The notes: generated by a model not told the origin, from the letters alone. A stretch of 64,000 nucleotides of DNA from Achatina immaculata (GCA_009760885.1 CM019696.1:41710221-41774220), one strand, 5' to 3'; shown: positions 42,901-54,429, numbered from the stretch's first letter. Translations and numbers: made by a program.

Positions 42901-44155
42901 GCATCCACCTCCATATAGTGGTCTGAGGGGTGACCCCCAGCATCCACCTTCATATAGTGGTCTGAGGGGTGACCCCCAGCATATACTTCTATATAGTAGT
43001 CTGAGGGGTAACCCCCAGCATCTACCTCCATATAGTAGTCTGATGGGTGACCCCCAGCATCTACCTCCATATAGTAGTCTGAGAGGTGACCCCCAGCATC
43101 TACCTCCATATAGTGGTCTGAGGGGTGACCCCCAGCATCTACCTCCATATAGTGGTCTGAGGGGTGACCCAATGCATCTACCTCCATATAGTGGTCTGAG
43201 AGGTGACCCCCAGCATCTACCTCCATATAGTGGTCTGAGAGGTGACCCCCAGCATATACTTCCATATAGTGGTCTGAGAGGTGACCCCCAGCATCTACCT
43301 CCATATAGTGGTCTGAGGGGTGACCCCCAGCATCTACCTCCATATAGTGGTCTGAGAGGTGACCCCCAGCATCTACCTCCATATAGTGGTCTGAGGGGTG
43401 ACCCCCAGCATATACTTCCATATAGTGGTCTGAGGGGTGACCCCCAGCATCTACCTCCATATAGTAGTCTTAGGGGTGAGTACCAGCATCTACCTCCATA
43501 TAGTGGTCTGAGGGGTTAGTCCCAGCATCCACCTCCATATAGTAGTCTGATGGGTGAGTCCCAGCATCCACCTCCATATAGTGGTCTGATGGGTGAGTCC
43601 CAGCATCCACCTCCATATAGTGGTTTGAGGGGTGACCCCCAGCATCTACCTCCATATAGTGGTCTGATGGGTGAGTCCCAGCATCCACCTCCATATAGTG
43701 GTCTGATGGGTTAGTCCCAGCATCCACCTCCATATAGTGGTCTGATGGGTGAGTCCCAGCATCCACCTCCATATAGTGGTCTGATGGGTGACCCCCAGCA
43801 TCCACCTCCATATAGTGGTCTGAGGGGTGACCCCCAGCATCTACCTCCATATAGTGGTCTGATGGGTGAGTCCCAGCATCCACCTCCATATAGTGGTCTG
43901 ATGGGTGACCCCCAGCATCTACCTCCATATAGTAGTCTTAGGGGTGAGTACCGGCATCTACCTCCATATAGTGGTCTGATGGGTGAGTTCCAGCTCCACC
44001 TCCATATAGTGGTCTGATGGGTGAGTCCCAGCATCTACCTCCATATAGTAGTCTGATGGGTGAGTCCCAGCATCCACCTCCATATAGTGGTCTGATGGGT
44101 GAGTCCCAGCATCTACCTCCATATAGTGGTCTGATGGGTGAGTCTCAGCATCCAC
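42901..44155. repeat. 39-bp (13-codon) minisatellite within gypsy pol
   Basis: About 32 copies of GATGGGTGAGTCCCAGCATC, CACCTCCATATAGTGGTCT. The unit is 13 codons, so it is open on both strands; on the pol strand it reads MEVDAGxHPSDHY. Two unit types, GTGAGTCCCAGCATCC (mainly the right third) and GTGACCCCCAGCATCT (mainly the left), suggest expansion in at least two phases. The pol frame enters at 44155 and leaves at 42901 without a shift in the outer units. Confidence 0.95.
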
Positions 44156-44750
44156 TCTCCGCTTGATTTCCTTCCTGAACCATGGCAGAACCCTTTGAAC
44201 AAAACGAGGAGGGGTAAAGGGAATATCTATCTCTACTGGGACGCGGCGACTTGGATCTAAAACGATCTGGAATGTACTGCCACTGGAAGGTCCCACTAGG
44301 CAACGACACGTTGATGATGACATCGTGTACTATGGGACATGAGGTGTTTGTCACCCTTTCTAGTTTCTGCTTCAACGGACATGGACATGGCAGGTCAGTC
44401 TGATTTGAGCAATCTACTAAAAGAGGGGGCCCTGCCTGTGAATAGGCCTCAACGATGCTCACTGACATGACGTCACACGTCTCAGTCCTCTGTGGCTGAG
44501 GTACGTCCCTGTAAACAACATGTGCTGGTACTGGAACAGATGTGGTACCATTGAAAAGAGCTAAGGCTTGATTCTTCGCACCCGGATGAAACAACATCTC
44601 GAAGTCCATGGTGCGGAGGTTAGCAAACCACCTCTGCAACTTGACGTCTGACATCTCCTGCCGACTGAGGAATGTATCTACCAGGGGTCTATGGCCAGAT
44701 TTCACTACAAAGTGTCTATTCGCCAGAAAATACTTCAACTTCTGCTTGGC
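44145..44750 (-). pseudogene. Gypsy RNase H end and integrase start
   Basis: A 197-codon frame: KYFLANRHFVVKSGHRPLVD (RNase H core end), then MLFHPGAKNQALALFNGTTS and a linker, VVYRDVPQPQRTETCDVMSV. After a frameshift comes FTPPRFVQRVLPWFRKEIKR, matching the integrase zinc-binding region just before its Cys pair. The frame then runs into the 39-bp array (RRVDAETHPSDHYMEV). The integrase catalytic core (DDE) is absent. Confidence 0.75.
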
Positions 44751-45840
44751 TTAATGGACAACATAAGCTTCTCTCTCGAAAGTGGACCATTTAGTACGAG
44801 AGCGCGACAGCTTATGCGAAAGAAAATAAATTGTCTCTTCGAAGAGAGCCCATCAGAAATGGAAGCCATCTGCACCAAACAGGCTCCAACCGCAAGACTG
44901 GAGGCATCTTTGTACATGGTAAGTGGTTTCTGCAAATCAGGATGTGAGAGAAGCGGCATCTTCGTAAGGCGATCCTTCAGAAACTCGAACGCCAGTATGT
45001 AGATCATTTGAATCGATGACCCTTCTTAGTGAGGTCAACAATGGGAGCCACGATCTCCGAAAAATGGAGAATGAAACGTCTATAATAACTACACGTCCCC
45101 AGAAAAGAGTGCACATTCAAAGGAGACGGCATTTCGGCAGTTGCTCTGACCTTCTCAGGATCAGGAGATACGCCTAACTGACTGATGACATATCCGAGAT
45201 ACTTTGTCTCAGAGGCCACAATGTGGCATTTCGATGATTTGAGCTTGACCTTGCGTTCGGTCAATCGGTTTAATACCGTCTGAAGATCGCGAAATCATCT
45301 TCGATCGTTCCATCAATGAACACCAGAATGTCATCGATATAGGCTTTTGTGAATTTCCCTAAGCTTTGCAATACTGTGTCCATGAGTGCGACAAAGGTAG
45401 ATGGTGACCATTTTAAACCAAAGACCATAAAATTCAAACAGAAGCAGCCAAGATGGCAGCTGAAAGCTGACTTCTGCTGTGCATAATCGGACAAAGTAAT
45501 ACATCAAAAGCTATATCTAGCATCCAAAGTGTTGAAAAACGTGGTTTTATCTATCGTGCTCAGAGTATCTTCAATGCGTGGCAGTGGACAGACACTATTT
45601 GGTTACACCATTGAGTGCACGGTAGTCGCAACAGAAACGATGCGTACCATCTTTCTTAGTCGCCAAGACAACAGGTGACGATCACTCTGAGATCGTGGAG
45701 GAAATGATTCCGTCTCGCAACATATTCTCGACTGCCTTATCGATCGCCTCTCTACTCGCCAAAGGAGTACGATATGATTTCCTGGAGATCGGCGGATGGT
45801 CGTCTGCATCAATCTCCATCCGAACTGTCGAGGTGTGAGA
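44751..45840 (-). pseudogene. Gypsy reverse transcriptase
   Basis: Minus strand: SRISCETE/TPLASREAIDKAVEN start near 45760, a KKDGTHRFCCDYRALNG box near 45650, FMVFGLKWSPSTFVALMDTV, then KFTKAYIDDILVFIDGT with the catalytic YIDD near 45340. VKLKSSKCHIVASETKYLGY and FLGTCSYYRRFILHFSEIVA (thumb/connection) follow, then an RNase H start with MYKDASSLAVGACLVQM near 44900. Several stops and frameshifts. Motif content is classic Ty3/gypsy. Confidence 0.85.
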
Positions 45841-46301
45841 AATCTCGGAATCAGTCAAAGCAAAGACATCCGTATTCTATGCCAACAAACTGGAAATAAT
45901 GTCCTTGTGCGCATCTGGGCATAGAACCTATCGAACGATAACCTCAGAACTACCCTCAGTTGTTGAATCTGCAGTACCAGAATCTTGCTCAACAAAGTCA
46001 ACTGACTCTGTGAGTGGAGTCAGTTTACGGAGGACACACCCGAGCTTAAGCTTGATGTGCTTACTTGAATGGTTGATTACTGTCATTACGGGATAATGAC
46101 GGGTGTGGGGCTCACAGACTGAGTCTACCAGCTCTATCTCCGGTTTTGACAGTAAGAAAGGTGTCTCTATACCCTGCACCATACAAGAATTTCTAGAGGG
46201 AAAATATGGCTGGGCCATAAGTTTCAAGGGAATAAGATTAACAGAACGAGGAAAAAGAAGAGAAGAACGCTGAACCCAAAGAATAGAGGCAGTGTGTGCG
46301 T

Positions 46302-46667
46302 CTAACTCTTATGGAATTTTCTTGTTATGAATGTTGACTTGTATTCTATGACAGCACCAGAACGAGACAGAAAATCACGCCTAAAAATGGCGGAACGGTT
46401 CATGTTATGAACCACGTAGAAGCAATGAGAAACAGTGACACCAGCAATAGAAATAGGTAAGTAGATTCTTCCAATTACTCTGACTGAAGCTGCAGTGACA
46501 GTATGCAGAGTAACCTTAGCGGGCAGGAGTTTAGGAGCAGATGGTAAGAGTCTGAGCACAGAATCATTGATAAGACAGACACTAGCACCTGTATCTAAAA
46601 ATGCCCTAACTCTACAAGAACCAATAGAAACAAGGACAGAAGTTGGTGTAGGGGGATTCGCAGCCAC
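46302..46667 (-). pseudogene. Gypsy protease-region ORF
   Basis: A 121-codon frame with SCRVRAFLDTGASVCLINDS holding the aspartic protease DTGA motif, and a later VIGRIYLPISIAGVTV stretch that fits the second half of the fold. Its intact frame, compared with the broken neighbours, is chance or slower decay. It sits between gag and RT, as usual. Confidence 0.82.
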
Positions 46668-46775
46668 GAGGTTAGTGGTGAACCGTGCGAAAACGAAACA
46701 GATTGTTTGGCAGATCTAAATAGTGTAAAAACTCTGTCGAACGTACCCAAGCTCACAGTGCTCCGACGCGTCAGT

Positions 46776-47675
46776 TTAAATATGACTGAGTATTTCTAGG
46801 TCTCTGCCTACAACCTCTAGCAATGTGGCCATATTTACTACAATTATAATTCGGCCTGTTGTCAAGTGGTTGTGTACGTACAGGTCTCCTGGGTCTTGTG
46901 TTGGACCTCTGTTGGTCAACCCTACCCTCTTCTCTTGGAGGTGCAGGAGATGTCGATATCTCCTGTCGAGCAACCAGCTGCACTCTCCGAGAACTGCTCC
47001 TGGCCTCTCATTCACTGCAGCCATCTCATTCCTGGGCTGAGAACCTGTGACAAGAGTCTACCGGGAACCACAACTAAGGTTCACCGACTTAGTAAGCATA
47101 CTTTCTTCTAAGGCAATGTCCATAGCTTTCATAAAAGTATCTGACTTGTCTCTTAGTAACTTTGTTTTTAAGCCTCCAGGAAGTAGTGCATCGATGAAAG
47201 ACTGCACTAGTTGCCTCTGAGCCAGTGGAGATACCAGTTCCGCTGCTGAGTAGGCAACATTGGCTGCCTCGCTGATTCGGTCAGCCAATGCTTGCACTGA
47301 CTCTCCCAGAGTCTGACGAATGGAGGCCAACATATGTCAGGACTCCTGTGGGACGGGGAGGTCTGTAACACACCGTGCCAGGAGAACAGACACAAACTTC
47401 TCCCAGGACTCCGGAAAATGGAGGTGCTACTTAACAAACTCTGCCACTGAACATGTGGTGCGCATGTACACTAAGTTCTTTTTGGTTGGCAGATCAGCAT
47501 CTTTAACCTCCATGAATTTATTAAGCTCCTCCAGTTACTGCTTTAACTTTGCTAGGTCCCTATCGAATCTCTCTACAGCTGACATTATCTGTTTGAACTT
47601 TTAGTCATTGCTGACTTGGAACAGGGAACACTGTAATAATCCCAGCAAATGGGACGCGGATGGAGCTGAAGACAT
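46776..47675 (-). pseudogene. Gypsy gag with altered zinc knuckle
   Basis: Starts MSSAPSASHLLGLLQCSLFQ at 47675 and continues with a coiled, charged segment (MSAVERFDRDLAKLKQ), the capsid-like MLASIRQTLGESVQALADRI and RQLVQSFIDALLPGGLKTKL, then RPNYNCSKYGHIARGCRQRP. That is a CCHC knuckle whose first Cys is Asn (NYNC instead of CxxC). Stops lie near 47600, 47540 and 47430. The start fits the region after the 5' LTR/primer site, though neither was identified. Confidence 0.78.
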
Positions 47676-47710
47676 TGTGCGTCTTCACCCAGAGCAACCA
47701 CCAGTTTGTA

Positions 47711-48345
47711 CTATACCAGAAATAACTTGATAAAAGCAACAATGCAATCCAATCTCAGTGTAAAAAATACGATGCAATGTAAGCTCAGTATAAATTACAA
47801 TGTAATGCAATATCAAAGACAATGCAAAATCTGTGAATTAACATTACTAGAAATTAAACTATTAACGCAAGAAAAAAAAGTGTGCAAGCTTGAAGCACAA
47901 TATTCCAAATCTCCACACAGAATAGCACTAATCTAAATGTCCACACAGAATATCACTAATCTAATTGTCCATAATCCGATTTCTGGCAAGGAGAACATCC
48001 AGTGACTGTCGTTTCTCAAGAAAAAAAATATTTACTTCTATATAGTAAACTGACGAACTTAAGTCACACAGATGAACTAACAATGTCCTTCAATTTTCAA
48101 TGTCCAAACACAAAACTGGCACTGTTGCGTAATCCATGAGTAAGGAGGACATCTGGCGAGTTTATGATACCAACTGTTCTATGCAAAAATAAAATACTGT
48201 TCCTAATTTGAATGTTCCATGGCACAAATGTCAATAATAACTTGGATGTACAATAACTGGAATTTAGATGAAACTGGATACAACGTTTATAATAATGATA
48301 GCTCTCCTAGTCTGCGTTGTGAGTGATGATTCATGATGTAACAAG
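47711..48345. other. Probable gypsy 5' flank or LTR, not resolved
   Basis: AT-rich non-coding DNA with local near-repeats (AATGCAAxxTCAGTATAAA at 47740-47810; CACACAGAATAxCACTAATCTAA at 47917-47963). An LTR is expected hereabouts, but I found no matching second copy. Confidence 0.35.
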
Positions 48346-48690
48346 TGTCTCTGGTTTTTCATAGCATACAGACTGAAGATCAGTTTCACAAGTCCAGTCT
48401 ACAGATACAGGTATGGTTCTCACAATATACAGGTTGAAGATCAGTCTCACAAGTCAGGTCTGCAGGTACAGGTATGGTTCTCACAATATACAGGTTGAAG
48501 ATCAGTCTCACAAGTCAGGTCTGCAGGTACAGGTATGGTTCTCACAATATACAGGTTGAAGATCAGTCTCACAAGTCCGGTCTGCAGATACAGGTATGGT
48601 TCTCACAATATACAGGTTGAAGATCAGTCTCACAAGTCCGGTCTGCAGATACAGGTATGGTTCTCACAATATACAGGTTCTGGATCAACT
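48346..48690. repeat. 61-bp minisatellite
   Basis: Five to six copies with starts at 48411, 48472, 48533, 48594 and 48655. Unit: GTATGGTTCTCACAATATAC, AGGTTGAAGATCAGTCTCAC, AAGTCAGGTCTGCAGATACA, G. Possibly within the gypsy LTR. Confidence 0.93.
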
Positions 48691-50160
48691 GCACTGCACG
48701 GAGCCAAGGAGCTAGAGGTGCCCCAAACTTCTGGTGGGAATGGTCTTCATCCAAGTGTTGACACCTAAACAACAACCCTGAATGAACACACCGTTATTTC
48801 TAAACCTACTAGAAAATTTTTTCTTTCAACTGTCGCAGTTGAGGACCCTGAAGTGGAATTACCGGCAATAATAGGAACACTAACTGACTAACCGTTGAAC
48901 AACTTGAATCTCTAGCTAACTAATTCCTAACAACTCCTAAGCTAACTGCATACAACTGGTGAACCTATTCTAGCTAAGCCTACTCTATCCCAAATGAGCT
49001 TCACTGCCTACAACTAAACATCCAGTAACTGACTGCACAGTTACACACAAGCAATAGCTGACATAACAAGCTATCACTGAGGGCGACAGTGCACAATACA
49101 AGACGTTATATAACAAACAGTGTATGGCAACTAGCAGAAGCTTGCAGTATGCACTAATAGAAAGGGCCGAACAAAGGACTAGAAAATCATGTTGTCAATT
49201 AAGAAGGACTAATCTCAGCCTTAGCTAAAGAAGAATTGTGCTGACTGTAGAAGAAGGTACAGCCAAAGAAGACGAATGGCGTAACAAAGAGGTATGTTGC
49301 CGGCCGTAAAGGAAAGCGCCGGTCACGGCACCAGCTAAAGTAGTATCACTACTTTTAAGTGATGACAAGTTACCGAGATTGTGTGTGCTACTGCTTTATG
49401 AGTTTAAGTAGTGTAAGTTATAGTCAATTTAACTGTTGAATCTGATAGTATAAGCAACTGTTTCTTTGATATACGCAGAGAAACGAACATACCCAGGCAC
49501 ATAACTGAAACTTAGATCACAGCAACCCAGTATGAAAACCTCTGATATTTCCGAGACAAAACTATAGATAACATCGTGTAGTGACTTGACAAGATATGAA
49601 GAACAAAACAAGTTTTATTAATGAGTACTAATGATAGGTGACATGAAGTGAAGAATGTTAAACAATAAGTACAGTTAGGCTCCACCCCCGACAAGACAGA
49701 AGTTTGCCTCATGGGAAGTGAGTGATCTACATTCACACCCAGATAACAGCAATCAAACAATATGATAACAAAAGTACAACCTACTGAATGTCATGAACAT
49801 GCCACTGAAATTCCACAAAAGTGACACACACATTTTTGGAACCACTGGTCCTAATAAATCTCAACAGTACTACAATAACAGCCGGCACAAACATCTTGGT
49901 CAAGCTGACCAGACTAAATCACTTCAAGCTGCTCTACATAGTTTCACACTGATCACAGTCCTATTAAAAAACGGATACACTGATAAAAACTTCTATCATG
50001 TCTCCTGATCGTTTTTCTTCCTAATTCTCCTAATGTCGTCTGCCCTAATCAAATCATCTGATAGTGAAGTCGTCTGCTTCGATTATCGTCTGCTAGTTCT
50101 AGCGTCGTTATAGCTTTAACCAGAAGATTGGATTTTCCCTATTACTTTGTGCTACAAATG
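48691..50160. other. Unassigned 1.5 kb
   Basis: No transposon motif. AACTGA/GCTAACTA words recur at 48870-49000. The 82-codon and 71-codon frames (49512-49760 minus, 49793-50008 plus) show no domain and no supporting splice sites. Confidence 0.4.
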
Positions 50161-50164
50161 AAGC

Positions 50165-50440
50165 CAGTTGGCTAGTAAAGAAGATTAAACACAAAAACTT
50201 AAATATTTTGGACATATTAAACGTTATGAGAATTTAGAGAAGACAGTCTTGGAAGAGTACATAATGGGAAAAAGAAAGAGAAAAGAAGACCAAGGCGAAG
50301 ATGGCTGCAAGACATCGTTGATGATCTGCAAATGGACGGACCAGCAGCAGGGAATCTTACTTACAACTGAGAGGCCTACAGGAGAGCTGTTAGGGAGCCA
50401 AAGTTTCGCAAGGGACATGCACATGACTGGGTTACTGATA
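50165..50440 (+). pseudogene. LINE-A 3' fragment
   Basis: Reads LVKKIKHKNLNILDILNVME-like, then the GKRK box (one-base insertion near 50281), RWLQDIVDDLQMDGPAAGNL, and FRKGHAHD near the end at 50425. Tail lost or very short. Confidence 0.82.
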
Positions 50441-50639
50441 CAGCTAGTATTTGACGATATCGTTTTAATAAGGTACTTGAATTTGTGCTCTGGTTTTTAA
50501 TATTATTGATTAGATTATTTTACATTGCATTCTGGTATGGAATTCTTATTGGACACTACCTTCGTTTCTGTTTTCTTACTGTTCAGTGATGGTCCTTTGT
50601 ATTCACTTTCTGCTACTACTTATCTAGCAGCTCTTGTAC

Positions 50640-50865
50640 ATTTTTTTCATTGTCTGCTATCAAGAATGTGGCATCAGCATATCTCGGGTTATTAATGTTA
50701 TGTCCTCCAACTTTTATCTCAAGTTTTTTGGTAATGGTTCTCATAATATTCTCGCCGTAAAGAAAACAGATCTGGGGACAGTCCACATCCTTGTCTCACT
50801 AACTTCTTTTTGTTGTGAAATGTGCCTGTTTTGTTGTTTATCTTGATGGCTGATTTTGGGTTACA

Positions 50866-50866
<1 letters not shown>
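50640..50866 (-). pseudogene. LINE-B-related RT fragment
   Basis: Minus strand: [34 protein letters not shown], then a GHNINNPRYADATFLI-like region (degenerate YADD near 50660-50690). The left junction is a (TA)n tract that replaces the upstream half. Confidence 0.72.

Positions 50867-50910
<44 letters not shown>
50867..50910. repeat. (TA)n at the left end of Tc1 copy B
   Basis: About 22 TA units between a LINE fragment and the transposon. Confidence 0.97.
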
Positions 50911-50913
<3 letters not shown>

Positions 50914-52424
50914 CAAAAAAAAGAAACGCATAGCTTATATAAGCTTCATATTTTTATACATTATGACAAAATTTTGTTTCCCGTGTATCTCAAACCAAAC
51001 TAAAAATTGTCACCAAGATATCAGGTCCAAGATTTAGCGTAAATTTTTCTATTTTCGTGTATAGTCGGAACGCAGTAGCTGCCTTGCTAATCATTCATTT
51101 TTTTTTTGTACCATAACTCACGTTTACGTTTATGGAAGAGTCGTGATTTTTGTGGTGAGCACAACTCGCTTCCCACGTAAATGAAACTCTATAAAAGGAT
51201 GAGGTTACACAAACAAATTCATTTAATTTTCAAGCAGACAATTATAGTGCGTCTATCGCACAATTTGCGAAACACTGCTATCAAAGTCAAAGTCAGGTTG
51301 CCAAGCATTTAAACGTGCAGCAGAGTATCATCAGTCGACTTTGACATCGTTTCCAAGCCACTGGCTCAGCTGAATGCCGGCACCGCAGTGGACGACCCAG
51401 GGGGACAATAGCAGCTGATGATCGCTTTATTCTGGTTCATCACCTCAGAAACAGGTTTACAACAGCTTCCTCAAGTGCACAGTTTATTGCTTGCAGGACA
51501 TCGTGTGTCTGTTAAAACTGTCCGAAATAGACTGCATGAAGCTGGACTGGTGGCACGACGACCTCACCGATGTCCTGTCTTAACTAGACGCCATCGCCAA
51601 AATCGATTTATTTGGGCCAACCAGAATCGGCCCTTGACAACTGACAATCAATGGAGACGTGTCTGGTTTAGTGAGGAATCTTCCTTTTTGTTGCGCTGCC
51701 ATGATATGCGGAGAAGGGTTTACCGTAGGCAAATCTAACGTTTTGGCCAAAATTGCGTTGATGAAGCTCCGCCGCACGGTGGTGGAGGTGTAAGTGTATG
51801 GGGAATGATCATCTTCAACGGAAGGAGTCCATTGGTGCAGATTGAAGGAGGCTTGAATTCGCAACGATACATCAATGAAATTATTCGACCCCATGTCCTT
51901 CCATTTTTGGCTGTTCAAGGGTCTGTATTTCAACAGGACAACGCCAGACCCCATTCTGCACCTTTCACCACACAATTCCTGACTGCCAACAACATTCTCA
52001 CCCTTCCCTGGCCATCTCTGTCTCCAGACATGAATCCGATCGAGCACCTATGGGATGAGCTGCAAAGACGTGTTTGTCGCCGAAACGTTTCTCCAGCCGA
52101 TCGTCGTGATCTGTGGCATTCACTCCAGGAAGAGTGGGCAGCCATCCTACAGGTGGACATCAGACATCTGGTTGCATCTATGCCCAGGAGATGCCAGTCG
52201 CTGATCGATGCAAGCCGAGGACACACACCATACTAACTTGAGAACCCCTGTGACTAACACATTTTCGTCGCGCAGATGCAAGAAACTGTCAAGTGAGGGT
52301 TTAAACCCTTAGGTGTTATTGTGTTTAATTTGAAAAACATTCTATTCGTTCAATTTAAAAAGATATAGAATATAAAAGTTATGGCTAAAATTGGGTCATT
52401 AGTGGCGTTTCTTTTATTGGAAAG
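50911..52424 (+). mobile_element. Tc1-like transposon, copy B
   Basis: Left end GTGCAAAAAAAAGAAACGC at 50911-50929 is mirrored by GCGTTTCTTTTATTG at 52405-52419, an inverted repeat of about 15-16 bp. Leader and trailer are as in copy A. About 1.5 kb. Left flank (TA)n, right flank GAAAGTA containing TA. Confidence 0.87.
51235..52236 (+). pseudogene. Tc1-like transposase, copy B
   Basis: About 95% identical by eye to copy A. Differences: the start codon is ATA (ATTATAGTGCG), and about 22 bases are missing near 51275 relative to A. It shares the in-frame TGA in place of Trp (SRL-stop-HRF) and FSEESSF with Glu at the first catalytic position. It keeps FQQDNARPHSA, and unlike A also SPDMNPIEHLWDELQ with the catalytic Glu. 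Frameshift near 51715. Neither copy can make transposase. Confidence 0.87.
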
Positions 52425-52502
52425 TATGACACTAATACCATATCCCTATGTGCCTCTAAGGCATGAAAGGGTTACTTTTACTATATATATATATATATAT
52501 TC

Positions 52503-53220
52503 TTAGATATTTATTAGATCTTTGCCATCAATGTGGATGTCTTCCAGAACATTCATCACTTTCTCATATTTAGGTTTGTCGAATGCTTTGTTGTAGGCAA
52601 TAAAACATAGGTGTGTATCTTGTTTGCCGGCAACAAAGCCACATTGTTCCTCTGCTATCTCTAGTTTTTGTCTCATCCTTCCCATTATCATTCTTAACAG
52701 CAATTTGTTAATATGGCATTATAAACTAATGAAGACGGATGTCAGCGTATAGTTTGTATATGTCCAGTGTCATAAATATCGTTAAAAAGTTTTGTGATGA
52801 TTTTCGTGCCACATTCCCAGAAAGCCTTTATTTCCTCAAATGCAGTATTGTCAAGTCCAATTGTCTTTCATGTTTTCATGTGCTCCATGAACTGGTTCAA
52901 ATCTGTGTATGATTTTTTGTTCAAGAATTGGCGGTCCCTCTAAGTACGTGTCCGCTGTTATTTCCGTTCCTTCTTCTTTATGTCTATGCCTTCTTCTTAA
53001 TGTCTATGCCTTCTTCTTAATGTCTATGCCTTCTTCTTAATGTCTATGCCTTCTTCTTAATGTCTATGCCTTCTTCTTAATGTCTATGCCTTCTTCTTAA
53101 TGTCTATGCCTTCTTCTTAATGTCTATGCCTTCTTCTTAATGTCTATGCCTTCTTCTTAATGTCTATGCCTTCTTCTTAATGTCTATGCCTTCTTCTTAA
53201 TGTCTATGTGCTTTTACGAG
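52503..53220 (-). pseudogene. LINE-B-related copy, RT start and pre-RT with minisatellite
   Basis: Minus strand: a stretch of 20-bp repeats (53208-52966), a PPILEQEVIYTDLNQFMEHM-like segment, KTIGLDNTAFEEIKAFWECG, then MLLRMIMGRMRQKLEIAEEQ, CGFVAGKQDTHLCFIAYNKAFD and VLEDIHIDGKDLINI ending at 52503. The order is right for the RT approach of LINE-B. A few bases are lost between AGKQDTH and CFIAYNK, removing part of the palm. Confidence 0.78.
52966..53208. repeat. 20-bp minisatellite, near-perfect
   Basis: About 12 copies of TTCTTCTTAATGTCTATGCC, the inner ones identical, the first differing by one base (CTTTATG). Since 20 is not a multiple of three, the host frame rotates. Near-identity means recent expansion or ongoing homogenisation. 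Confidence 0.97.
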
Positions 53221-53279
53221 ATCTGGTAAAAAAAAGTATTCGACATAAGAGCACGTCCGGAATCGACTAATAACGGAGA

Positions 53280-53620
53280 TACAATGAGGGATATTAAAAG
53301 GAGGAGATCTATCGCTCTTCACAGATTAAAATACCTAAAGAATCTTTCGAGAATAACAGACAGATCTACAAAAATAAGATTTTTAAGGGCATGCATCTTT
53401 CTCACAAAGAATTTTGCACAGGTAAAACGAGCACTGATTGGATACTTGAGACCCAACTGGAAGATCTTGATTTTGCAGAAAACATAACTCTTATCAGTGA
53501 CAATGTGAAATCAATGCAAGTAAAAACAATGGCTAGTAAAATAATACTTGAAATTAACAAGGATAAAACACAAATAATGAAACGTATCATTAACCACGAA
53601 GGACAAATATACATATAAGG
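53280..53620 (+). pseudogene. Chimeric LINE fragment: LINE-A joined to LINE-C
   Basis: 53284-53398 reads MRDIKRRRSIALHRLKYLKN and STKIRFLRACIF, LINE-A connection domain. Without a gap 53399-53620 reads LEDLDFAENITLISDNVKSM and ASKIILEINKDKTQIMKRII, LINE-C RT, in the same orientation. The YADD-equivalent is AEN here, so catalytically dead. Confidence 0.72.
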
Positions 53621-54285
53621 AACAGCTGTAACAGTATAGAATTAGGTAATAGGGTTGGATATATAATAAAATAGTATTCTCCCCTACAGAGAGTTAAGTT
53701 TGGATATTTGTAGGAGTGTGCAGCGGGAAAATCCGTTGTAAAGTCACACGCATGTGCACTTGTAATGAACGAATTGGTAGGAGACACAGGAAGAAGTAGA
53801 CGACACTAAAAAATAAAACGGTTAGGACCGGCAGAATTTAGAAGCCTTCAAAATGTAGATTCATAGATGTTTTCCTTTATAGGTAGTAGTTAGCTGTGCT
53901 CTTGTAGTAGTAGTAAGTAGGTTTATAGTCTGTCCTTGTTGAAATGCTCAGTGGTTTTTAAAATTGTCTTTTGAGGACAGTTCCTTAGATTTTTAGTTTT
54001 GAGTGTAGAATATCTGTAAGAAGCAATGTCCTTCACTATTCCGCCGTGTGAGAAGTTGTCCCATGGCGACTTCAAGTCAAGTTTCATATAACTGAAACTC
54101 CATCAGTATTTTCACATACTCCCATTCTGGCAACATCCACACCAAATGGGCTTTCATTAATAACTCTAATTCTCTTGTAGTGCCCAGAGTTAGGTGGTTG
54201 TTGATTTATGTTTGTATCGTAACTGTGGAGCGACATGTTCAGTTGATGTTCCCATACAATTCACGGTCGTGTATGAACTCTACCT
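53621..54285. other. Unassigned sequence
   Basis: Splits two LINE-C segments: the upstream piece ends at 53620 and the rest of the family appears from 54430. Probably an insertion with no recognised motif. Confidence 0.4.
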
Positions 54286-54429
54286 TAATTGTTCCTAGGT
54301 TATGTAATGTTACACAGAGTATATCAATGTAACAGAACTGAGGCTGCTAGATCAATCACACAGACCAAAGTTTTCAACAAGTCAACAAATTACAGTAGAT
54401 GCCTAGATTGTTCCCTTGTGCACGAATAT

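Larger units (their letters stand above)
42681..47710 (-). mobile_element. Ty3/gypsy-type LTR retrotransposon, internal region, broken
   Basis: Minus strand order: gag (47675-46776), protease (46667-46302), RT and RNase H (45840-44320), the integrase zinc-binding start (44320-44160), a 39-bp minisatellite in place of the integrase core, and a pol C-terminal remnant (42900-42681). The order protease-RT-RNase H-integrase is that of Ty3/gypsy. No envelope-like ORF was seen. LTRs were not identified. Many stops and frameshifts: it is a dead copy. Confidence 0.85.

Noticed and set aside
43043..43519. A 158-codon plus-strand frame rich in Gly-Asp-Pro-Gln
   Set aside because: Antisense reading of the 39-bp array in gypsy pol; an artefact of unit length divisible by three.
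42681..47710. Endogenous retrovirus with envelope
   Set aside because: gag, protease, RT and RNase H are visible, but no envelope-like ORF; a plain Ty3/gypsy element explains everything.
52966..53208. CRISPR-like array
   Set aside because: The units are contiguous 20-mers without spacers, in a eukaryotic LINE; no cas-like genes.
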